Shown here: in pieces, positions 11,201 to 21,900 of the stretch
How positions within the stretch are numbered: position 1 is the stretch's first letter
Layout of the letters: the number at the start of each line of letters is the position of its first letter
Translations under genes and position numbers: made by a program
Assembly: GCA_013397935.1 (NCBI GenBank)
Contig: VZRN01004246.1
Coordinates: forward strand, 200,006 to 264,005
Length of the DNA stretch: 64,000 bases
Source of the DNA: Dasyornis broadbenti
Taxonomy: Eukaryota > Chordata > Aves > Passeriformes > Dasyornithidae
Direction of reading: 5' to 3'
The notes under the pieces: model-generated
The model's database searches: none
What the model was told of the DNA's origin: nothing
Seen by the model: the letters and a program-made list of their open reading frames with translations, nothing else

Positions 11201-14200
11201 TACCAAACCCACTTCTGACTATTTGGGTCTAACCCTCCTCCACCTTCCCAGACAGTATTTTCCACACCACAGCACTAAACAGGTGGCTCTCATTTTTCTT
11301 TAGGGAAAATAGTCCTGTCTTTTACTGGAGAAAACACCGCAAGAATGTAACGCTTCAAAATAGGTTCCCAATGAAGACAGCAGTGTGCCGCCACTCCATC
11401 TCCACCTAACAGAAAAGGTTTGTGCTTAAAAACCCATTCCTTCTCCCCTCTAGTTCAATGGGAGGCCTACCACAGGCTGTACCTGCTTGGCGTTGATGTG
11501 ATAGACTGAGAGCTGCTGCAAGACTGCAGACACAGTGTCACCATCCCCAGAGAAAAGCTCAGCCATCACTTCCCCAATGTTACTGTATGGGATGGGCACA
11601 CCCAGCAGCAGGGCCACAGTGGGCACCAGGTTCACCTGCGGAATGGTCTCAGGCTCCTGGAAAGACAGGGGAGGAATCAGAAATTCATAAAGAACACAGC
11701 ATCATGCGAGAGGACAATAGTGAAGAAATCCCCATTCAAAGGTGAATCCAGACAGATGCACAGCTCTGCTCTCCCAAGGGTCCTGTGCTGAGAAGCATGC
11801 CTGCTGGTTGATGGGGAAGGTGCTGGCTGTCTCACAGCTCACCTGGCCCCACCCAAGCACCCATCACAGATGTAGAGACCTGAACACGGGTCTTCTTCAT
11901 CCTGTGTCAGCCTTTCCACTGTTCTCTTATCACAAGGTGACAGAATCCCCATTCCTCTCAGTCAAGGTGAAAAAGCTGGAGAGAAGAACCATGGAAAGGG
12001 ACCTGGGGGTCCTGGCCAATGGCAAGTTGAATATGAGTCAGCAGTGCTCTGGCAGCTAGGAGGGCCAGTGCTGTCCTGGAGGGCATCAGGCACAGCACCA
12101 CCAGCCAGGCAAGGGAGATTGTCCCACTCAGCTCTGGGCTGGTGTAGCCTCAGACGGAGTCTTGTGTGCAGTTTTAGGCACCAGAATATCAGAAAGACAT
12201 TAAGCCGTTAGGGAATACCCAAATGACAGCCAGGAGGACAGTGAAGGGTCAGGAGGAGAAGCTGTGTGAGGAGAGGTTGAGGTCACTTGCTCTGTTCAGC
12301 CACGAAAAGAGGAGACAGAGGGAAAACCTCATTGTTTCTCATGAGGGAAAGAAGAGGACAGGCACCAATCTCTTCTCTGCGGGGGCCACTGACACGACTT
12401 CATGGAATGGCCTGAAATTGTGTCAGGGAAGGTTTAGGTTGCATATCAGGAAAAGGTTCTTCACCCAGAGGGTGGTCGGACACTGGAACAGGCTACCCAG
12501 GGAAGGGATCAGACCGACAGAGCACCAGCCTGACAGAGTGGAAGAAGTGTTTGGACAATTCTCTCAGGCACATTGTGTGACTCTAGGGGTGTCCTGTGCA
12601 GGGCCAGGAGTTGGAATGGATGATCCTGATGGGTCCCTTCCAACTCAGCGCATGCCATGATTCCACGGCAGACTCCTCATCTCTTTCAACAGTCAAACTG
12701 TTACCCTCTGTAATACCAGGATGCAGTTTTCAGCCTTGATAACACCTAGCGCAGTGATAGCTAAGAGTCAGCTTCTCACCTCTGGAGGGCCACTGCCAAA
12801 CAGGGGTGTCCTGCTGTACACAAACAGTGCTGCATTCACTTCCTTCTCACTGTCGCCACCGTGGTCTCCAGTTTCTGTCATGCCATGGTCCCCAGCCACC
12901 AAAAGAAGAGTGTCATTCCCCAGGTGATCCACCAAGGACCTGTCACCAAGGTAAGGAAGGTCAGCTCCTCCCTGGGCAAGGCCCAACCAGCCTAGATGGG
13001 AGAAGACACCTCCCCACCAAGCCTGCCTGCACCACAGACATGAAGCCCATAAAAGGGTATGAGCAAAACTAAATGCTGATGCAGAACTTTAACAACTAAG
13101 CCAGAGACCAGGGTGTTTTAAATTGGTGCTTTAAAGCCAAACTAAAAATTCAGAGTGGACAGATCTTGCTTGGGTCCCCAGCAAACAATGCCTTCAGGGA
13201 TCATGATAAAATACAATTCAGAAGAAAGGTTCCTGTCAGTAACAAAATTTTAGGCTGCTTCTATTTGGATCATGTATCATGTTATGTGAGCCATCTCCCA
13301 CTTCAAAAGAAAAGAGAAGGACTTAGTCCCTGAAGGATGTTGTAGGTATGGCACAATATATACTGCACACTCAGATATAGCAGGCCAAGTTACCAACTCC
13401 TTCTAGCAGCAAAACTTAAAGCAGTCCTAAGAATCAAAAGCTGCAGCATTTTGGGCTGAGACACATCTGCATGACTGAAATTTCTGGATCCCATCCCGCC
13501 TTCTGACTCAAAGGTGCAACTTACGGGTCTGTGCGGTAAATGCAGCACTCATTCCCTAACCAGGGTCTTCCATCTGTTTCTCAAACAATAGCCAGACCTC
13601 AGTGGGACAATCTCCATGTTAAAGATGGAAAGAGCAAGGCTCAGTTGTACTCCATCTGCACTATCATCTGATGGTTTGGTAGAGAACCAAGGCTCCAAGA
13701 CCTGAAGGCAGCCTTACCTCTGAAACCAAACTTTTCAACATGCATCTATGCAGGCAAGACTGCCTATAGCTGAGGTTCCAGCTGTTGCTGGCTAAAGCTG
13801 TCTTCCATGTTAACAAGCTCAGTAAACATCTCTCGTTGCCCTCTGCATCTGTAAATTCCCTGGGAAGATCCCACCAGTCTGGCTGAAGGAAGAGGCCGGT
13901 TGGCAAACCCTTAGCTCCACCCTAATCACCTGAGCATCTCATTCATCTGGGTGAGCTTCTTCGCCATTTCAGGGTGGTTGGGTCCGTGTTTGTGCCCACA
14001 GTGGTCCACGCCGAGGAAGTGAGCAATCAGCACGTCCCATTCACCACTGTCCACTGTGGAACAAGAGCAAACTTATCACACACCAGCCTGGGATTCTAAG
14101 CCTGGAACCTCCTGCTAGAACTTCCTGGTTGCTGCTGGACACTGCTTTTTCTTCCTGACCTGCCACTGTCACTGCCAGCTCTCGAGAAAAATCAATGCAG

Positions 14201-17200
14201 GTTTTAAGTGAGGCACACTCTTGGCCACAGGTGCCTGGGTGTGATGGCACAGGGACTTCAAAGCCTGGCAAGCATCCCAGGATCCCTGTTTTTTTCTCAC
14301 CACCCCTCAGGAGGGGAATGGTACAATGTCATCCAAGTGATCTTGAATATACCTCAAACTGCCACAAACTGAGCTAAACCAAAGGTATGCTCTGGAAAAG
14401 GAGAGGACCCAGAACTTCCATCCTTCCCTGAAGATATTTTAGGTTGGACCCATCAAGGTGCCTCTCTGCATCCCACCCAGCGCACAGGCCTGGCACACCA
14501 TCATGGTCCTCAGTTAGAAAGTTACCCTGGTCTCTCCCCTCTGCTTCAGGGCCTTGACATATGAAAACCAACATATCTGAAGTTGTGATAAACTGCAGCT
14601 CTTCCACAAGGCACATAGACTTGCTTGTTAAAGGCCACTGTAGCCTTAATTCACTTAGATTCATACACAGGAAAAGGAAAAACATTTCCCTCAGTCCCAA
14701 GACATCAGGGAGGTGGAAATCATCCAGAACTCACAAATCAATCTCACATTTCATCTCCTTCTCATGACTATGAAGCACTAATGCTTCACGGAGAGCTGTG
14801 TCCCAGCCCCCTAAGTTGTGTTTTTCCCAGGGCATTGTGTGCCTGCCTGGTCAGCCACGTGTCAAAGTCAAGCTGCTCCTCCAGCTCCATCCTGCCAGTG
14901 TATTTTGTAAGACAGATGTGGAAGTCTAGCCTCATTCTAACAAGCTGAACTCTGTCCCAGACAGAGAAAAGGTATCTACAGAAAGGGTCCTTGGGCTCCA
15001 AGAACTGACTTATCTGTGGATATACAGATAGAATACTGTAATTCTTGGGCAGCAGCATGTAACTGGCCAGTGCTGCTTAGTAACAGAAAAAAACCTTCAG
15101 CCCTACCTCAAATTTGTGGACTCCCACACTAGACCAAGGTTTATCCACGCCCTGGTGAAAGAGCTGCTTACCAGTTGGATAGAGATGCTGCAGGATACCA
15201 TCATCCACAGTGTGAAGATCCTTCACATTAAAAGAAGGGAAGAAATACGAGCGGAAAAACTTCTTTGGGAAGAGTCCTTCCCATGTGTCATCACCCATGA
15301 AGACCACTCTCCTTCCTGAGCCAGAGAGAAAGGAACCAATGAGAGATGGAGCCCTCCTGAGTTATGCTCTTACCATAACAATACAAAAAGCCTGGGCAGA
15401 CCCATGTCAGGGTCTGGAGCAATGGCTCCTCTCCAACCCACACTCAAAACTGACCCAAAATTAAAACAACCATCTGGCTGTAAATGACTATGAATACAGG
15501 AAGGGACCAGCCCTGTCTCTAAACCCACAAGTGCCCCTATACCAAATCCATTGCATAACTTCACAACTTACCCCTGACCTGACATGTCATCCCTGCACAA
15601 AGACTCCGGGGCCACCACAACACACATGGGTACAGGGGGTACAGCACAAAGCAGACAACCCCTCACCCAAGGCCTGTGACCCCACTGCAAAATGCAAGGC
15701 AGCACATGATGGAGCAGAAGATGCAAGTCCTGAGCTCTGGCTTTTAAACACAATGGTGATGGTATTCCAAACGTGGAAAACAGAAGGCAAAAACATTGAT
15801 GCTTCCCTCTGCCCTTGCTCTATTTGTCCTGCGTGCCATCAGCCACCTATGTTTCCACAGAGCCTCTTCAGCCTGGGAGTAGGAACCCTTCCTTCTGAGG
15901 CTGCTGCTCTGGCACAGGACATACTGGTGCATTTTGCCTCAGATGATTTACTGCATTTGCCCACCTTGCAGACACAAAGTCATGTTGCCTCAGCCTACTC
16001 TAAGCCTTGAGAGGAATTCTCTCTGGGTAACAACCCACTGTGGCCCGTCCTCTTCCCTCTACTCCATTATCCCACCATAACAAGCTCTTTATAGCTGCAC
16101 TAAACAGCCCCAGCAGCATGACACTACACTGAGAATGGGATTAGGTCACTGCTTCACAGCAGCAGGCAGCTCGGCAGCATAGCACACCTGGCACCACCTG
16201 GCACACCTGGCTCCTCCCCCGTCATGCACCTCACATGACACAATCAACTGCCCTTGGCTTCCTACAGGCATTCCTGGGGGTGACCTTGTGACAAACGCTA
16301 TCAGTGCAGCCACTTTCATCTGCTGTCTCATCATTTTTGAAGATGATGATGAAGAAGCCATGGTCACAGCTACTTCTCACTCCCAGCACAAGTTGGAGAC
16401 ACCCTGCCTGCACGACAACTCTGCATTAGGTAACTGCCATTGAGCACGGCAAAAAGAATTAGCTCATAGGGTGGAGCTGTTGTAAGCAGTCCCCTTCCCA
16501 GGGAGAAAGGAATTGAGGTTTGAATACAGGCTAAACTGAGCAGGGGTTTGCATGCACCCTGTCTCAGTGGGCTGCTGCCCAGCCCACACAGAGTAGAATC
16601 AGAGAATGTTAAGAAGTTGGAATGGACCTTAAAGATCATCTAGTTCCAAGCCCCTTCCCATGGACAAGGACACTTCCCACTAGATCAGGTTGCTCAAGGC
16701 CTTATCCAGCCTGGTCTTGAACATTGCCAGGGATGGGGAATCCATAACCTCCCTGGGGATCCTGTTCCAGAGTCTCACCACCCTCGCAGTAAAGAGCTTC
16801 TTCTTAATAGCTAACTTAAATTTCTCCTCTGTCAATTTGTACCCACTACTCCTCATTCTATCACTGCAGTTCCTGAAAAAGAGTTCCTTTCTCTGTAGGC
16901 CCCCTTCAGATACTGGAAGGCTGCTACAACGTCTACATGCAACCTTCTCTTCTCCAGGCTGAACATTCCCAATCACAGAATCATCAAGGTTGAAAGAGAC
17001 CCCCAAAATTATCCAATCCAATCATGCACCTACCACTATAACCCCTAAACCACATCACCCAGCACCAGATTCAGACACCTCTTAAGCATTTCCAGGGATG
17101 GTGACTCCACCATCTCCCTGGGCAACCTATTCCTATGCCTGAGAAATAAAGTTTTTTTATATCTAGCCTGAAACTCCCCTGCCTGAACTTAAGGCCAGGA

Positions 17201-17699
17201 ACCCACCGTTCTGCACCAGCTGTGCCAGCAGGTTGTCCTCTTGGATGGCGTAGGAGGCGAAGTTGCTGCCCACGTCAATGAAGGTGGGCAGCGAGCCGGT
17301 GGTGAGGCCCTTGATGCGCTGCATGGTGGCTGTGGGGGGGTCGGCTCGGAAGCGGTAGAGCCGGGCATGGCGGGGTTGTGAGGTGGCCAGATGGTGCAGG
17401 ACACCCAGCTTGTTCTCGTAGGGCAGCGGGCTGGCCTTAGCAGGGTCGAAGCGGGCGAACTCAAAATGGAGAGCGTCAATGATAATGAGCACGGCCTTCG
17501 AAAAGCGTTGGGGTGCCCAGCAGGAGTCTGGCGGGAGGCTCTGCCTCTCCCAAAGTGGTGGCACGAGTGGGTCTGAGCAGGAACTGCTGCTGGCAAGCTC
17601 AATCCGTGTGAGCAAGAAGCCGCTCATGAAGAGGCCAATACCAGCAAAAAAGAGAAGGCAAACCCAGGCCAGGAAGAGCACCACTGGCCACCGCTGCAT
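5277..17699 (-). CDS. PIGO: PIGO, GPI ethanolamine phosphate transferase 3 (complete, 10 coding exons)
   Basis: PIGO is the ER-membrane catalytic subunit that, with PIGF, adds ethanolamine phosphate to the third mannose of the GPI precursor, the bridge to protein. Coding exons, 5' to 3': 17207-17699, 15172-15315, 13930-14053, 12780-12939, 11483-11656, 8082-9654, 7330-7521, 6859-7061, 5994-6064, 5277-5397. All junctions are GT-AG and phases close, giving 1084 aa (human about 1089). Residues 8-30 are an N-terminal membrane segment. The alkaline-phosphatase-like lumenal domain shows IIIDAL (D75), PPTATM (candidate nucleophile Thr at 123-125), FMGDDTW (D173, D174), HFLGVDHCGHKHG (D229, H233) and AGDHG (D271, H272). 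From about residue 440 to the end it is multi-spanning. Exon 6 alone codes residues 366-890. The start codon at 17697-17699 follows a TCTCTCTAG acceptor by one base, so a non-coding 5' exon is expected. Introns hold CR1 copies at 11965-12665 and 16585-17184; the others show nothing recognisable. Confidence 0.97.
7731..7783. repeat. 28-bp-period direct repeat, two copies
   Basis: A 25-base unit beginning GGTGTCAGCAGCCCTGCCAC occurs at 7731-7755 and again, identical, at 7759-7783. It lies in the PIGO intron between exons 6 and 7, so it has no coding effect. Confidence 0.9.
11965..12665 (+). mobile_element. CR1 LINE 3' fragment (about 700 bp)
   Basis: The plus strand has the CR1 hallmarks in order: 'ggaaagggacctgggggtcctgg', 'agttgaatatgagtcagcag', 'cagccaggaggacagtgaag', 'gagaggttgaggtcacttg', 'ggtttaggttgcatatcagg', 'ggacactggaacaggctaccc' and the terminal 'gatgggtcccttccaactc'. 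It is antisense to PIGO, inside the intron between coding exons 4 and 5. Confidence 0.92.
16585..16975 (-). mobile_element. CR1 LINE 3' fragment
   Basis: Read on the minus strand it runs from 'cagcctggagaagagaaggt' (near 16950) through 'gtggtgagactctggaacagg' to 'tagatgatctttaaggtcc' (near 16630). It lies in PIGO intron 1, in the same orientation as the gene. Confidence 0.9.
16976..17184 (-). mobile_element. second, shorter CR1 fragment next to the PIGO exon 1 donor
   Basis: A separate CR1 3' end on the minus strand: 'ggaataggttgcccagggag' near 17130, 'accatccctggaaatgctta' near 17095, and the tail 'tctctttcaaccttgatgattctgtgatt' type ending near 16976. Its 5'-truncated end lies about 22 bases past the splice donor of PIGO coding exon 1 (exon end 17207). 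It directly abuts the previous copy in the same orientation. Confidence 0.85.
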
Positions 17700-18114
17700 C
17701 CTAGAGAGAAGGACAGGCAGGCTCAGCCCCCAGCGGTTCTACCTGCGCAAGTACCACTCCCTACCTGCACCCATCCCTGGCCCAACATCTCCCACACCTA
17801 TCTGTCCCGCAGCAAACCCCACCAGCCCTGACACAAGCCTGACTTTACTTTACTTGGTCCCACGCCGCGTCCTGGCAACTGCCCCACGCATCTCCTTGTA
17901 GGAGCTGAGTCCTGCTCCCTCCCGACTGCCCAGCGCCTTCCTGGCATCCGCAGCGCCTCCCCAGCACCCTCAGCCCCCTCACACACCCCCGGTCCCTCCC
18001 TGACACCCACAGCCCCTCCCCTGCACGCCCGACTCCCGGTCCGCCACCTCATACCCGCGACATCCTTGTGCCCCCGCGCCCACTCCGGCCCCCTAGCCCC
18101 TCACGGCCTCTTAC

Positions 18115-18290
18115 CGCCCCTTTTTCTCCGCCGGGCCCCGCTCCCGTCCCATCCCATCTGCGACTCCCGGTGCCCGTCGCTCCCGGAAGCGCCGCGCGTG
18201 GCGCCGATTGCGCTACAACGGCACCGCGAGGAACAGCGTGGGGCGGCGGCGCCCCCTGGCGGTAGGGAGGTCTCCGCGCACCTCCCTTCA
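18115..18290 (-). promoter_or_regulatory. PIGO promoter and probable non-coding first exon
   Basis: The region is CpG-rich. On the minus strand a strong donor GGGCG|GTAAGA ends a putative exon at 18115. It would join to the acceptor TTCTCTCTAG just before the PIGO start codon (intron 17701-18114, 414 bases). An ETS/GABP-type CCGGAAGC core lies on the plus strand at 18183-18190, near the probable start of transcription. Exon 5' end is not determinable from sequence alone. Confidence 0.55.
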
Positions 18291-18524
18291 GGCGAGGCAC
18301 AGTCGAAAGAGCGAAGGTGTTTTAATTAAATCAGTTCATTAATCAGCAGAGGCGCTCCCCACCCTGTGGTGCGCACTCTGAGGAGCCCGCTACAGAGAAC
18401 GCACAAGTCACACACTACAGGGGCTGCTTCCAGGAGATGACAGAGGGGATGATGACATGAGCTCACATTCTCAGAGAGGTGATTCTCTGGGAGAGGCAGC
18501 CTTCTAGTAGTAGGGACCCTGAAT

Positions 18525-18765
18525 TCACAGAATCATAGAATTGTTTGGGTTGGAAAGGCACATTGAAGATCATCTAGTTCCAATCCCCGTGCTGTGGGCA
18601 GGGATACCTTCCACTCGACCAGGCTGCTCGGAGCTCCACCTAGCCTGGCCTTCAACACTTCCAGGAATGGGGCAGCCACAACTTTCCAGGGGCTCACCAT
18701 CCCAGAGAGATGAATTTTTCCTTAATATCTAATTTTTCACTCTCGCATATCACAGTATGTCCATG
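18525..18765 (-). mobile_element. CR1 LINE 3' fragment
   Basis: On the minus strand it ends in the CR1 3' tail: 'gatcttcaatgtgcctttcc' near 18560 and 'aattctatgattctgtgaatt' near 18530. It sits in the short gap between the STOML2 poly(A) signal and the PIGO promoter. Confidence 0.88.
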
Positions 18766-18873
18766 GGGGATCCCGGCAGGAGCCTGTTGAGGAGGGATGG
18801 GCCCCCTTTGACATCGAATGCTGGGGTCAGGTACCTGAGCAGAAGAGAACGTGCTGCAGCAGCACTGTTACCA

Positions 18874-18879
18874 TTTATT
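18874..18879 (-). terminator. STOML2 poly(A) signal AATAAA
   Basis: Minus-strand AATAAA ('catgtaataaatggtaac' context) lies 114 bases past the STOML2 stop codon. It is the first such hexamer and gives a short 3' UTR. Confidence 0.7.
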
Positions 18880-18992
18880 ACATGATTTAAATCCAATACA
18901 AAATAGGGACTAAGGGGAGAAGAGCAACTGCCTGCAGCAGGACAGGACTGCCGGCAGGCCTCAGGAGAGGGTGCAGGATCCTTCCAGCCCTG

Positions 18993-21900
18993 TTAGCTGG
19001 AGCTGCCCTGTTCTGCCTTCAGCACCTCCGTTGCAGGAGGCTGAGAGTTCTCTTGGGCTGGGAGTATCTCATCTTGGGTCTTCACAGCTTGTGGCTTGGT
19101 CAGTGTGGTGTAGATCCCCAGGGCCTGGAGGGAACGAGACAGTTATGGGGTGGGGAAGAGAGGGCCAGGCCCCAGCACAGTGCCCTCTTCACCTCCCCAG
19201 GGCAAGACTCACTCGGGAGAGAGCAAGAACGGCTTGGGTTGGAAGGGACCTCAAAGATCCTCTTTTTCTAACCCCTTGCCACAGGCAGAGACATCCTGCA
19301 CTACACCAGGTTGCTCAGAGCCCCATCCAACCTGACCTTGAACAGCTCCTAGGATGGGGCATCCACAGCTTCTTTCGACAACCTGTGCCAGTGCCTCACC
19401 ACTCTCACAGGGACGAACTTCTTTCTAGTATCTAATCTCAACCTACTCTTTCAGTTTAAAGCCATTCCTCCTCAATCCTATCATTACACGCCCTTGTAAA
19501 GTCTCTCTCCATCTTCCTTGTAAAACCCTTTTAGGTACTGGAAGGTGCTACAATGTCTCTCTGGAGTTTTCTCTTCTCCAGGCTGAAGGATCCCAACTCT
19601 CTTAGCCTTTCCTTGTAGGAGAGGTGTTCTATCCCTCTTAACGATCTTGGTAGCCTCCTCTGGACTCACTCCAACAGGTCCATGTTCTTCCTGTGCAGGG
19701 ACCCCAGAGCTGGATGCAGTGCTCCAGGTGGGTCTCACCAGAGTGGAGCAGAGGGGCAAAATTCCCTCTCTCTCTGCTGGCCACGGTGCTCTGGATGCAG
19801 CCCAGGACACAAGGGACTACACTGACCTGTGCGACCATGTTGGTGACATCGCCGGTATTGGCGGGCAGCAGGACGGTGTTGGAGTCTTTGGCAATCTTGG
19901 AGAAAGCATTCACGTACTGCTCTGCCACAGACAGGGAGGCAGCAGCATTGCCGTGCTGGGAATAGAAGGATATGTTACATGCCACCAACAGCTCATCCCT
20001 GCCTGTATTCCCAGCCCACCCCAAGTGATCACAGCTCAAGGACAACAAAGATTCTCACTCCCTGCTGCTGCCAAAGGTGCCAGGCAATGTTCAGGAGAAA
20101 GTCCACCCCACACATACAGTTTCACCTCCCCCAGTGCCAGCACCAAAGCAGTGGCTGCCCCAAGCAGCCGTGGCTCACCTGTTGTGCCAGAGCAGCTGCC
20201 AGGAGCTGAATTGCCTCTGCCTTGGCCCTGGCCTTGACCAGCATGGCATTGGCTTCTCCTGCAATGAATCACAGCAGAGCGCAGATCAGAACTGCAACAA
20301 AATGCTTGCAAGGAGTGAATCTCAACAATTTCAGGGAGTGAATCAAGACAATTTCAGGCATGCATGGCTGTCTCTTTCTCAACAGTAGCACTGCCTCACA
20401 CCTCTTGCTGACGGAGGCTGGGGCAGCGCAGCAACATGAGCTGGAGCTTAGCCTGAGGCCCCAGCAGGAAAGAATCAGCATGGCTGAGGACGCCTGGCCC
20501 ACAGCGATGTGGTCTCTCCCCAGCAGCACCACCCCTTAGTCCAAAGGGCTACAGATCCCACGGCACTACCAGCAGCTTTGTTGATTTGCTCAGCCTTCTC
20601 AGCTTCTGATGCCAGGATCTGGGCCTGCTTCTGGCCTTCAGCCACGTTGATAGCTGATTCCCTTGTCCCCTCTGACTCCAGCACTGTTGCCCGCTTCCGT
20701 CGCTCTGCCTCTACCTGCAAACACAGGTCAGACACTAGCCTGCCATGGCTATGCTGGTGAAATCCCATCCATGGGGCAAGGACATGCTCCTCTGTCTTGC
20801 TGGAGCAAGCATGGCTTAACAAAGCATGAGAATGCAGCTACAGAACACCGTGTGGTCCTGGCAAGAGCTGGTTCTGCTCCTCACACCACACAGCTCTTCC
20901 CAGCCCTGTCCACACCTAACTGGAGAGCTGCTTTCCCCTCTTCCCCTTCCAGCATGGAGATCTGGTGTCCAGCTTTTCTCAAGGGGAGACCTTCAGCTGT
21001 GGGATTTGCTTCCCCACAGAGCCCAGTGAGGAATTTGAAGGGAGCTGTCAGGGCTTGTATGTAGCAGGCGGAGGCCAGCACCACAAAAATGATGACAGGA
21101 GTTATTTATTCAGTAGCTGTACGTCTGCAGCTGAAGAGCCCTCCTGAGGTAAGGGGTGGGTGCTGCCAACTCTGGACAGGTAACAATAATGAATCACAGC
21201 CTGTATCAGCAATAGTGTGGCCAGCAGGACCAGGAAGGTGTTTCTCCCCTTGCAATCAGAACTGGTGAGGCCACACCTCAAGTCCTGTGTCCAGTTCTGA
21301 GCACCTCCATTCAAGAGGAACATTGAGGTGCTGGAGCATCCAGGGAAGAGCAATGGAGCTGGGAAGGATCTGGAGCACAAATGTGATGAGGAGCTCTTAG
21401 GAGAGCTCGGGTTGTTTAGTCTGGACAAGAAGAGACTCAGGGGTGACCTTATCACGCTCTACAACTACATGAAAGGAGGCTTGTAGCCACATGGGGGTTG
21501 GCCTCTTCTCCCAGGCAACCAGCAACAGGATGAGAGGATATAATCTTAAGCAGCACCAAGGGAAGTTTAGGTTGGACATTGGGAAGAATTTCTTCACAAA
21601 AAGGGTGATTAGATACTGTAATGAACTACCAGAGAGGTAGTAGAGACACTGTTCATAGAGGTTTTTAAGCAAAGATTGGACATGGCACTTGGAGCCACAG
21701 TCTGGTTGACAAGGTTGTGTTTAGTCATAGGCTGGGCTTGATGATCTGAGGTCTTTACCAACGTTGTGGATTCCGTTACTCTCTAATGCAGTGTGGTAGA
21801 GGAGGCTTCCCTCTCGTTCCAGACCTCCCTCCCTCCCACAGAGCCTCACCTGCATCTGCATGGATTCCTTCACACGTGGGGGCACATGGATGTCCTTGAT

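Noticed and set aside
16680..17021. 113-codon minus-strand ORF with a reverse-transcriptase-tail-like look
   Set aside because: It is translated CR1 3' sequence spanning two truncated copies, not a gene.
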